64,000 bases of DNA from assembly GCA_902196205.1 (NCBI GenBank), contig CABIKM010000030.1, forward strand, positions 1 to 64,000. The letters run 5' to 3'. The stretch is from Candidatus Methylomirabilis lanthanidiphila. Lineage in GTDB: Bacteria; Methylomirabilota; Methylomirabilia; Methylomirabilales; Methylomirabilaceae. The stretch's first letter is position 1, and each line of letters starts with the position of its first letter. Shown here piece after piece: positions 43,026 through 50,628 of this stretch. The notes beneath the pieces are model-generated. The model ran no database searches, was not told where the DNA came from, and was given only the letters and a program-made list of their open reading frames with translations. The position numbers were made by a program, and so were the translations under genes.

Positions 43026-44090
43026 CTACGCCCGTTGGACGCTTTGCACCCTGCGTTCAAATGCCACGCTACCAAACAGGAGATAGACCCCGGTCCAGAC
43101 CCCCAAGATAACGCTGAGAGTGGCCGTCAGACTGCCCAACCCAAAGAGCGGCACTCCGGTCAGACCGTGACCGATGTTGCATCCACCCGCAATACCCGCC
43201 CCGATACCCATCAGCAGGCCACCCCCGAGCGCCTGAAGCAGGCGCTGCGCGCCGGGGGCGCGCCAAGAAAACTCGCCACGCGACCGCGCCGCCACATGAG
43301 CGCCCGCAATGAGCCCTACCCACATAAAGCTCCCCCAGGTGAGCCGCTCGGCATCACCCGTCAACAGATATCCCGAGATGGTTCGAATCGGCTCAGTGAC
43401 CGAGAGACCGTACTCCCGTCCCGTCAGGGTAGAGATCGGCCAGGCAGCCGTCGCGATGAGACCGATAATGATGCCGCTCCTTGCCCAGCTCCAACCCCTC
43501 TGATAGCCGCCTGATGGGCTTTTTAGAAGCCACCATCCGCCGGCCGTCACGAAGGTCACAACCAGCATCCAGGGGTTGACGCCCAAGAGACGATCGAGCG
43601 TCGCCGGTTGTCCGTCGATCTCAACTACCCGACTCCGAAAGGCGGCCTGCACCGGCTCCAACACCCCGTCATTTGTCATGGTCATCCCGAACACAAAGCC
43701 GAGCAGCGCGATAATCGAGCCCACCATCCCTTCACCCGACCGGTACGTGCTGCCGCTTGCACACCCGCCGGAAAAGGCCATACCGAGACCGAAAATAAAT
43801 CCCCCGAACAGTGTCGCCATCCAGAAAAATGGCGCAATACCGCCCAACCCAAACAGGCCGAACGCCGCCATCAATCGCACCCCGACCATCTGAATCAGCA
43901 GCGCCAGGAGGTAGGCTCGCAGCAGCGTCAGATCCCGCGCCAGCAGGATATCGCGGAACGTCGAGTTCATACAGAAACGGCCGCGCTGCAGCGCGTATCC
44001 GAAGGCCACGCCCACGATGAGACCCAGGCTCATCATCCGGAGCATGGCGGTACCGGTCGCAATCTCAGTGTCCACCGCCCGGTACTCCAC
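43026..44090 (-). CDS. YeeE/YedE (TsuA-like) thiosulfate importer
   Basis: The 354-residue protein has nine or more hydrophobic helices in two repeats. Cysteines are placed as in the TsuA thiosulfate channel: FCMNSTFRD (about 41), GMAFSGGCASGSTYR (about 110) and GIAGGCNIGHGL (about 305). These relay thiosulfate by transient S-S contacts. It overlaps the carrier-E1 gene by 26 bases and precedes tusA. The operon would import thiosulfate as a sulfur source for cysteine synthesis. Confidence 0.87.
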   Translation of the reverse strand: MEYRAVDTEIATGTAMLRMMSLGLIVGVAFGYALQRGRFCMNSTFRDILLARDLTLLRAYLLALLIQMVGVRLMAAFGLFGLGGIAPFFWMATLFGGFIFGLGMAFSGGCASGSTYRSGEGMVGSIIALLGFVFGMTMTNDGVLEPVQAAFRSRVVEIDGQPATLDRLLGVNPWMLVVTFVTAGGWWLLKSPSGGYQRGWSWARSGIIIGLIATAAWPISTLTGREYGLSVTEPIRTISGYLLTGDAERLTWGSFMWVGLIAGAHVAARSRGEFSWRAPGAQRLLQALGGGLLMGIGAGIAGGCNIGHGLTGVPLFGLGSLTATLSVILGVWTGVYLLFGSVAFERRVQSVQRA

Positions 44091-45213
44091 AGAACTCGTG
44101 GTAGTCGATCAGGTCCGTAATGGTCGGGTGGTCTCCGCATACCGGACAGTCGGCGTCGCGCCGCACCTTCACCTGTCTGAACTCCATTCCTAACGAATCA
44201 AAGAACAGGAGCCGCCCCGCCAACGAATCACCGATCCCGAGCAGCAGCTTAATCGCCTCGATCGCCTGCAGGCTGCCGACAATACCGCACAGCACGCCCA
44301 GCACGCCGGCCTCCTGGCAACTCGGCACAAGCCCAGGGGGCGGCGGCGCGGGATACAGGCAACGATAGCAGCCCTGACCGGGAACAAAGACCGTCACCTG
44401 TCCTTCAAACTTGAAGATACTCCCGTCCACAAGCGGTTTCTTCAGGAGCACGCAGGCGTCGTTGACCAGGTATCGGGTCGGAAAGTTGTCACAGCCGTTC
44501 ACGACCAGATCGTACTGGCTGACGACCTCCTTCGCGTTCTCCGAGGAAAGGACCGCTTGAAACGGCTCCACCTTGACATCGGGATTGATCTGGCCGATCG
44601 CCTCAACGGCTGAGACGACCTTCGGTCGTCCCACATCATCCACATGGTGCAGAATCTGCCGCTGCAGGTTGCTCAGATCCACCACATCAGCATCGATGAT
44701 ACCAAGACGGCCGACGCCTGCAGCAGCGAGGTACAGGGCCGCAGGGGAGCCCAGACCACCCGCGCCGACGAGCAACGCCGAACTGTTCAGCAGCTTGCGC
44801 TGCCCCCTTCCGCCCACCTCTGGCAGGATGATGTGACGGCTGTAGCGGCGGATCTGTTCTTCGTTGAACGGTCCCGCTCCGCCAGCCATGGCCGGAATCA
44901 ACGCGACTTCATCTCCATCCTTGAGTGCGGTCCGTTTTCCCCCTAATTCCTCTACCGCCACGTTATTCACATAGACATTGAGGTGCCGGTGGAGTTCGCC
45001 CATCTTGTCGAACACAAGCGGGTGGAGACCGGGAAAACGTCGCTCGAGATCCTCCAGAAGCTCCACCAGATCATCCCCTCGCCCCTCGACACGAGGCTGG
45101 TTCTGGGTCAGTCCTCGATACGGGGTCGGAATGTAGACGCGGATCGCCATATCGCGGTCGCCATCCGTTAATGTGCATGATTGAGAGATCTTCATGTCGC
45201 GACAGCCATTCAT
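44065..45213 (-). CDS. Fused sulfur carrier (ThiS/MoaD) and E1 activating enzyme (MoeB/ThiF)
   Basis: This is one 382-residue chain. Residues about 22-112 are a ThiS/MoaD ubiquitin-like carrier (AIRVYIPTPYRGL ... VALIPAMAGG). It runs into the E1 domain, which opens NEEQIRRYSRHIILPEVG and holds the ATP loop GAGGLGSPAALYL (about 150). Zinc pairs CYRC and CPVC and a cysteine-rich catalytic loop (SCQEAGVLGVLCG) follow. The Gly-Gly at 111-112 is internal, followed by AGPF, so a protease must free it before activation; the JAMM gene is in the same operon. The start 45213 has AAGGGAG; ATG 45150 is the alternative. Confidence 0.88.
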   Translation of the reverse strand: MNGCRDMKISQSCTLTDGDRDMAIRVYIPTPYRGLTQNQPRVEGRGDDLVELLEDLERRFPGLHPLVFDKMGELHRHLNVYVNNVAVEELGGKRTALKDGDEVALIPAMAGGAGPFNEEQIRRYSRHIILPEVGGRGQRKLLNSSALLVGAGGLGSPAALYLAAAGVGRLGIIDADVVDLSNLQRQILHHVDDVGRPKVVSAVEAIGQINPDVKVEPFQAVLSSENAKEVVSQYDLVVNGCDNFPTRYLVNDACVLLKKPLVDGSIFKFEGQVTVFVPGQGCYRCLYPAPPPPGLVPSCQEAGVLGVLCGIVGSLQAIEAIKLLLGIGDSLAGRLLFFDSLGMEFRQVKVRRDADCPVCGDHPTITDLIDYHEFCGVPGGGH

Positions 45214-45232
45214 GTGTACGCTCCCTTGTCAG

Positions 45233-46147
45233 TCAATATGGGACCGATAGGTACCGTTCCCCTGTATCGGGGAGGATTGTGACGACAACCTTTCCAGGGT
45301 CAAACCGTTCGGCGACCACTACCGAGGCGCAGACGCTCGCCCCGGCTGAGATTCCCACCAGCAGACCCTCTTCTTTACTGAGCCGAGAGGCCATCCGATA
45401 GGCGTCCTCATCCTCTACCGCAATGATCTCATCAATCACTTGCATGTTCAGCACACCGGGCACGAAGCTCGCACCGATCCCCTGGATGCCATGCGGCCTG
45501 GCCCTGCCGCCCTGCAATACGGGCGATCTCGCCGGCTCTACTGCGACCACCTGCACGCCAGGGACTTCCCTCTTCAACACCTCACCCACCCCGGTAATCG
45601 TCCCACCGGTCCCGACGCCGGCCACAAAGGCATCGATCTGTCCCTCAGTCGCTTTCAGGATCTCCAGAGCGGTGGTGAGGCGGTGGATCGCCGGATTTTC
45701 CGGATTCATAAACTGTTGCGGCATAAAGTAACCAGGATTTTGCGCTACGAGAGATTCTGCAGCATAGACTGCGCCGCTCATCCCTTCGATGGCCGGGGTG
45801 AGGACGACCTCGGCCCCCAACCGACTGACCAACCTCCGCCGCTCCGCGCTCATGTCCTCCGGCATCGTCAGAATCAGGCGGTACCCTTTCACCGCTGCCA
45901 CCATCGCCAGTCCGATCCCGGTATTACCGGAAGTCGGCTCGACGATTGTATCACCGGGCTTCAGCCGTCCGCTCCGCTCCGCCTCCTCGATCATGGCCAT
46001 GGCGATCCGATCCTTCACGCTTCCGCCCGGATTCAGCGACTCCAGCTTTGCAAGAATTCGTGCTGATCCATGACGCGGTATTCGCTGTAATTGCACCAGC
46101 GGCGTATCACCTATCAACTCCAAGACGCTCCGAACTAACCGTGGCAT
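45233..46147 (-). CDS. cysK: Cysteine synthase A-type
   Basis: The 304-residue PLP O-acetylserine sulfhydrylase-like enzyme has ELIGDTPLVQLQRI, the PLP lysine in LNPGGSVKDRIAMAMIE, PTSGNTGIGLAMVAAVKG and GTGGTITGVGEVLK. ATG 46147 is chosen over an upstream TTG. It is the second gene of the Rrf2 operon. A second synthase of a different sort is at 41497-42432, suggesting two sulfur donors. Confidence 0.88.
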   Translation of the reverse strand: MPRLVRSVLELIGDTPLVQLQRIPRHGSARILAKLESLNPGGSVKDRIAMAMIEEAERSGRLKPGDTIVEPTSGNTGIGLAMVAAVKGYRLILTMPEDMSAERRRLVSRLGAEVVLTPAIEGMSGAVYAAESLVAQNPGYFMPQQFMNPENPAIHRLTTALEILKATEGQIDAFVAGVGTGGTITGVGEVLKREVPGVQVVAVEPARSPVLQGGRARPHGIQGIGASFVPGVLNMQVIDEIIAVEDEDAYRMASRLSKEEGLLVGISAGASVCASVVVAERFDPGKVVVTILPDTGERYLSVPY

Positions 46148-46179
46148 TCTATGCGTTTCACTCCAATCAGCCAAAAGAG

Positions 46180-46629
46180 CTAGATCTGGTACGTGACTCC
46201 TTGCCGCTCCTGCTTAATTCGGATCCGACGACAGAGGTCCTCGAGAGTGGTCCGATCCACGATCTGCACGACAGCATCGCGCACATCGGCCCAGATGTCT
46301 CGTAGAGAGCAATGAGGCTCCTCAATACAGATCTCTCGCTTCTCGCTGCCGACGCAGAAGATCGGGATGATCGGTCCCTCCATCGCCCTGATGATAGCCC
46401 CAATCGTAATCTCCCGGGGATGTTTCGTCAGGTAGTAGCCCCCACTGACTCCGCGCTTACTTTCCAGAAATCCGGCCCGCTTGAGGCTCAACAGGATTTG
46501 CTCCAGATACCGGACGGGGAGGTGTTGCCGTTTGGCGATATCTTCACTCTGAATCGGCCCTTGGTCATAGTGAAGGGCCAGATCCTGCATGGCTCGAGTC
46601 GCGTAATCACCTTTTGTGGATACTTTCAT
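46180..46629 (-). CDS. Rrf2-family repressor leading the cysteine/thiosulfate operon
   Basis: This is a 149-residue winged-helix regulator: KGDYATRAMQDLALHY at the front, the recognition helix SEDIAKRQHLPVRYLEQILLSLKRAGFLESKRGVSGGY, and three cysteines FCVGSEKREICIEEPHCSLRDIW (about 92-113) like those of IscR. It could hold an Fe-S cluster, or sense cysteine synthesis as CymR does. It is the first gene of the operon and probably controls itself and the downstream genes. A palindrome at 46638-46659 may be its operator. Confidence 0.88.
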   Translation of the reverse strand: MKVSTKGDYATRAMQDLALHYDQGPIQSEDIAKRQHLPVRYLEQILLSLKRAGFLESKRGVSGGYYLTKHPREITIGAIIRAMEGPIIPIFCVGSEKREICIEEPHCSLRDIWADVRDAVVQIVDRTTLEDLCRRIRIKQERQGVTYQI

Positions 46630-46637
46630 TTTTAATC

Positions 46638-46659
46638 ACTTACCAATTCATGAGTAAGT
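46638..46659. promoter_or_regulatory. Candidate Rrf2 operator
   Basis: ACTTAC-(10 bases)-GTAAGT is a perfect 6-bp inverted repeat between the -10 box at 46680 and the rrf2 start codon. This is a fitting place for autorepression. No second copy was found to compare. Confidence 0.45.
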
Positions 46660-46679
46660 CGATTGAGCTAGTCGTGTTT

Positions 46680-46708
46680 CTTATACAATCCCATATTTCC
46701 CATGTCAA
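46680..46708 (-). promoter_or_regulatory. Sigma-70 promoter of the Rrf2/cysteine operon
   Basis: On the minus strand TTGACA (46703-46708), a 17-base spacer and TATAAG (46680-46685) predict a start near 46673. The spacer carries two ATGGGA copies. Confidence 0.75.
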
Positions 46709-46724
46709 GAACTTTTTTGAGTCC
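46708..46724 (+). repeat. Left copy of a 17-bp direct repeat flanking the 46.7-62.0 kb island
   Basis: AGAACTTTTTTGAGTCC occurs here and again at 62036-62052 in the same orientation. The copies lie at the two borders of the methylase-helicase island, beside rrf2 and purN respectively, so they are candidate attachment or insertion-site repeats. The T-run lowers complexity. Confidence 0.5.
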
Positions 46725-46904
46725 AAAATCGACATATTCAAATTAGGACACTACCGCCGGACAGAAAGCTGGTGACAATCCGCAACGCCGATGACGGGAC
46801 GCGAAGCGTCCGCGCCATCGATGAGTTCAGCAGTCGGCGTTTACGCCATCCGCTGGAACGATTTGTAAGGCACTTTGTGTATCAAGCTTAAATGGTCGCT
46901 GGCC

Positions 46905-49900
46905 CTATTTACTCTTTCGCTTGCCGGCCTTGGTGGGCGTCGAAGCTTCTTGCGATGCCGTGCGCTGATGGTTGAGGGCGAGCAGACGGCGCAGGACTTC
47001 CTTGCGGGCGGCGGGGCTGATGGTGTAACGGACGCGGTCGTTCTCCGGCAGAGTTTCGACTTCGTGGAAGTCGTGGCCGAGATTCAGGTCGGTCCAGCCG
47101 TAGGCGTCACGGATGGCGTTGTCCAGTTCGCGGTGCAGGCGGCGCAATTCGAGGACGCCCTGATAGCCTGCTTCCGCGTCTTCCGGCGATTTCTTGCTGA
47201 TCTTTGCGACTACGGCGGGCGTAAGGTCGCGGGTGTGGAACAGGTTGTAGATGTCGGTCAGACCGAGCCAGAGCTGGCGCATGAGTCCGCGGCGGTGTTC
47301 GTGGTAGCGCTCGCCGATTCCCGCCAGCGCAGGATTCGCAGTCTGCCAGAGACCCTCAGGGAAGGGGAAGGTGTCGAAGCACTTCGATGGCGAGTAGCGC
47401 AGATCCTGCTTCAGCGCTCCGCTGTATTTGCGCGCCCAGACTTCGTGCAGGGTGGATTGGACGACGGCGTAGAGGTCCCAGCGGTCTGTAGTGAACACGT
47501 AGACGGCGTGAGTGAAGACGTAATTGCTCGGCAGAGCAGAGAAGTTAAGGTATTTTGTGGTGGCTGCTGCGACGAAGCAGCGTTCGCGTGAGCGAATCGC
47601 GTTGTAAAGCCCTGTGGCCCGCTCAGCGTATTGCCACCAGCGTTCCCGACGGGCTTCACGGCTCGCTTTTTCGCGCTCGGGTTTAACAAGATTGAGTACA
47701 CGCTCAAACGCCGCCACGTAAGATTGGGCGCGCTCCATTGGCCAGTCAAAGAAGTTGATAATTGAACGGCCTGCCCCCTGGTCCGGATTACTGTTGAGGT
47801 CCTGTCCAATGAGCACAGGGAATACCACGTCCCGATTCCGAGGGTCTGCCTCAATCAGCCTAGCGGCTTCGGCGTGCGTGAGAAGAAAGCCCTCACCGAG
47901 AAAGATCGAGCCCTGAAAAACGCGCTTGGTGTTCTCCTGCAATGACTTTGGTTCACCTTCGTCCTCGTCGCCCTCAAAATAGGCGCTAATGACTGGCACG
48001 TCCATGCCATCCAGTACCCGCTTACCGCGCCATACGCCCTTGTGGAGCGCCACAAGTGAAACCACGAGGTTGGCGCGCCCGGGCCACTTGATGCCGCGCA
48101 CAGCAAAGGTGATTGTTCCACCCTGCGCTAGCACTTGCTCCAAGCCATCCTTCCGGATGTCGCCGTCCTTGATGGAATTGGTCGTAATGAAGGCGGTGAA
48201 GCCGCCAGGACGCAACAGGCCGTAAATTCGGCGGACGAAAAAGACGACGAGATCGCTCAGACCGGCCGGGGCATATTCCCACTTAGCGTAGGTGCAGAAC
48301 GCATGCCCATAGGTACCACTCAATGCCTGTCCGCCGAGATACGGCGGATTGCCAAGAATGCAGTCGAATCCGCCGCGCTGAATGATCTCCGGAAACTCCA
48401 GAAACCAGTGGAAGACATGCTTCTGCTCGCCCAATACCCAGGCTGCGGCCGTGGCCTGCCCTTGCGGGCTATGCTCGCCGTTCCAATAACGGCGGAACTC
48501 GGCATCGGTAATGAGCTTGGGCAGATTCGTCGGTATCTTGGGCAGATAGAACTGTGCAATGGGGATTGCCGCAATCTGGTTGAGCAACCAGGCGTCCTGA
48601 CTTTGTGTGAAGTCCTGATAGCGGCGTTTCTTCGCAGCGATGTCCTCCGGGGTGCGCTCGGGCAGGATCGAAAGCTCGTGCCAGCCGCGCAGGATGTCGT
48701 CGAGTTGTTTCTGAATGGCCGGAGCAAGCGGGAGTTGACCGGTCGCGTGATCCTTGCGTTCTGCCTTGTTGCGCTTGCGCACGAGGGCCGCGGTTTCTTT
48801 GTCGTCGCCAGGCATCGTGACGAACGCTTCGTCGGGCACGCCGCGCTCAACCTCCTCGCGCCGGGCAAAACCGACGATCGCGTTGCCGCACTTGATGTGA
48901 TGGTCCAGAAAGTTGAGCGGCTCGCCAGGGTTGTGGGCCTCCAGCCAGAGGGCGACCTTGCAGAGTTCGACGGCCAGCGGGTTCAGGTCGACGCCGTAGA
49001 TGCATTCGCGGATGACGTCGCGGATCGCGGCGCGGAAAGCCGAAGGCGATGGTTGCTCCTCGCCGGTGCGGACGATTGCGAGCTGGGTGGCGATTCGCCG
49101 TGCGGCGGCCAGCAGGATGTGGCCGGATCCGCAGGAGATATCCGCGACCCGCAGGGAGAGCAGCGCTTGTTCGGGATCGCGTTCCTTCAGTTTTTCCGCG
49201 ATCAGGTAGTCGAGCGAATGCTTGATGAGCGGCTGGACCAGATCGTCGTCCGTATAGTGACTCTGGGTGTCATCTGCGCCCGGTTGCAAATCGAACGTTG
49301 GAGCACCCGCTTCAAGGCCGAATACCGGGTTGAATTTCAACAGGCCTTCGTAGACGGATCCGAGTTCCTCCACGTTGAGGGCAGCGTAATTGACACGAAT
49401 GACCTGCCGGGTATCGGGATGCCGGTACAGGCCGAGTGAGCGCAGGCACGCGAGCAACACGTCGTTGCCGAGCGTCGCGCGGCCGAGCGGGCCGATGGCA
49501 TCCGGGCTGAACAGATCACCGGCCAGCGGAGCCAGACCGATCCCTGAACCAGGCCCATCGGCTTCGAACAGGCGAAACGTGGCCCGCAAGGCGAGCCAAA
49601 GATCATGGTGGCGGCGGTCGGCAAGATAGCGCTTCTCGGCCAGGCGCCGCAGATGCTGCACGCTGTAGTAGCGGTCGTAGGTATCGCGCTTGACGGCGGC
49701 TGTCCGGGGCGGAAAGACCAGGCCGCGCTCCTCGATCACCATCAGGAACAGCAGGCGGTAGATCAGCCGCAACAGGTACTGGTAGTACACATCCGGCTTC
49801 AGCTCGCCAGAGGCTACGGCATTGCGCAGCGTTTCGTTTGCCGGGTGGGCCAAAAAGCCGTTGGCGAAATCGCGGATCGCCCGTTCGACCGCCCGGCTCA

Positions 49901-50618
49901 GGCCATTGCGGATCCGCGAACCGGAATCGAGCGAATCCTGGTGGTAGCGCTCGATGAGGCTTTCCGTCGCAACGTCCTGCGACGCGGGCAGGCGCGTCGC
50001 GTGCAGCAGACGGTAGAGGACGGCGAAATCGGCGAACAATCCATCAGTGAAAATGCGGTCGAGGTCAAACTCCAGGTAGGTGAGCTTGACGAGCCGCGAA
50101 CTGTCGCGCAGCAGGCGCAGCAACCGGCCGTTGGTCACCAGGCCATACAGATCCTCGTCAAGCGTGAGGTACTCCTGCACCATTGCGTGTGCCGACATGC
50201 GCAGGACCGCTTTTTCCGGCTTACGGTCCAGTCCTGACGGCTCGCGGCAGCCGGTGATATGCACCGGGGTCTGGCCGCGATTGGCGACGCGATGCGAAAT
50301 AGCGTAGGTCTTGCCATTCAACTCAGCGCCGCGCGACTGGTATTCGAGCTGGTAGCCCAAGAGGCCAAGCAGCGGCACGACCCATTGCTGGCGCGTTTCA
50401 GTGGTGGCGGCGGAATCCGGTTTCAGCGTTTCAAGCTTGCGCTGGAAGATCCGCCAGTAGTCCTGTGCATCGGCCCACGCCCGCGCGATCTCGTCCTTGA
50501 CCCTGGCGTTGCGGTCGAAACCAAAGTCCGCCGCTTGCTGGCCCGGTGCATCCTCAAGTCGTTCGAGGATGTCGGGGGAGAGAATGGCCCTCTCGATGCG
50601 GATGCTGGGGTAGTTCAC
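46905..50618 (-). CDS. Large N6-adenine DNA methylase of a DISARM-like cassette
   Basis: The 1,237-residue Eco57I/PglX/DrmMI-like methylase has the SAM motif VADISCGSGHILLAAARRIA (about 487-506) before the catalytic ILGNPPYLGG (about 755). A long N-terminal helical part (1-470) and a C-terminal target-recognition-like part (about 900-1200) flank the core. The tail is lysine-rich. It would mark host DNA for the helicases encoded upstream; it lies 10 bases past the SNF2 gene. Length and partners match class 1 DISARM DrmMI, yet drmB and drmC are absent. PglX of BREX is the alternative, but no other BREX gene is present. Confidence 0.85.
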   Translation of the reverse strand: MNYPSIRIERAILSPDILERLEDAPGQQAADFGFDRNARVKDEIARAWADAQDYWRIFQRKLETLKPDSAATTETRQQWVVPLLGLLGYQLEYQSRGAELNGKTYAISHRVANRGQTPVHITGCREPSGLDRKPEKAVLRMSAHAMVQEYLTLDEDLYGLVTNGRLLRLLRDSSRLVKLTYLEFDLDRIFTDGLFADFAVLYRLLHATRLPASQDVATESLIERYHQDSLDSGSRIRNGLSRAVERAIRDFANGFLAHPANETLRNAVASGELKPDVYYQYLLRLIYRLLFLMVIEERGLVFPPRTAAVKRDTYDRYYSVQHLRRLAEKRYLADRRHHDLWLALRATFRLFEADGPGSGIGLAPLAGDLFSPDAIGPLGRATLGNDVLLACLRSLGLYRHPDTRQVIRVNYAALNVEELGSVYEGLLKFNPVFGLEAGAPTFDLQPGADDTQSHYTDDDLVQPLIKHSLDYLIAEKLKERDPEQALLSLRVADISCGSGHILLAAARRIATQLAIVRTGEEQPSPSAFRAAIRDVIRECIYGVDLNPLAVELCKVALWLEAHNPGEPLNFLDHHIKCGNAIVGFARREEVERGVPDEAFVTMPGDDKETAALVRKRNKAERKDHATGQLPLAPAIQKQLDDILRGWHELSILPERTPEDIAAKKRRYQDFTQSQDAWLLNQIAAIPIAQFYLPKIPTNLPKLITDAEFRRYWNGEHSPQGQATAAAWVLGEQKHVFHWFLEFPEIIQRGGFDCILGNPPYLGGQALSGTYGHAFCTYAKWEYAPAGLSDLVVFFVRRIYGLLRPGGFTAFITTNSIKDGDIRKDGLEQVLAQGGTITFAVRGIKWPGRANLVVSLVALHKGVWRGKRVLDGMDVPVISAYFEGDEDEGEPKSLQENTKRVFQGSIFLGEGFLLTHAEAARLIEADPRNRDVVFPVLIGQDLNSNPDQGAGRSIINFFDWPMERAQSYVAAFERVLNLVKPEREKASREARRERWWQYAERATGLYNAIRSRERCFVAAATTKYLNFSALPSNYVFTHAVYVFTTDRWDLYAVVQSTLHEVWARKYSGALKQDLRYSPSKCFDTFPFPEGLWQTANPALAGIGERYHEHRRGLMRQLWLGLTDIYNLFHTRDLTPAVVAKISKKSPEDAEAGYQGVLELRRLHRELDNAIRDAYGWTDLNLGHDFHEVETLPENDRVRYTISPAARKEVLRRLLALNHQRTASQEASTPTKAGKRKSK

Positions 50619-50628
50619 CGTATGCGGC

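Noticed and set aside
46721-46893. 57-codon open stretch next to the left repeat
   Set aside because: Starts only at GTG with no ribosome site and matches no family; possibly island debris.
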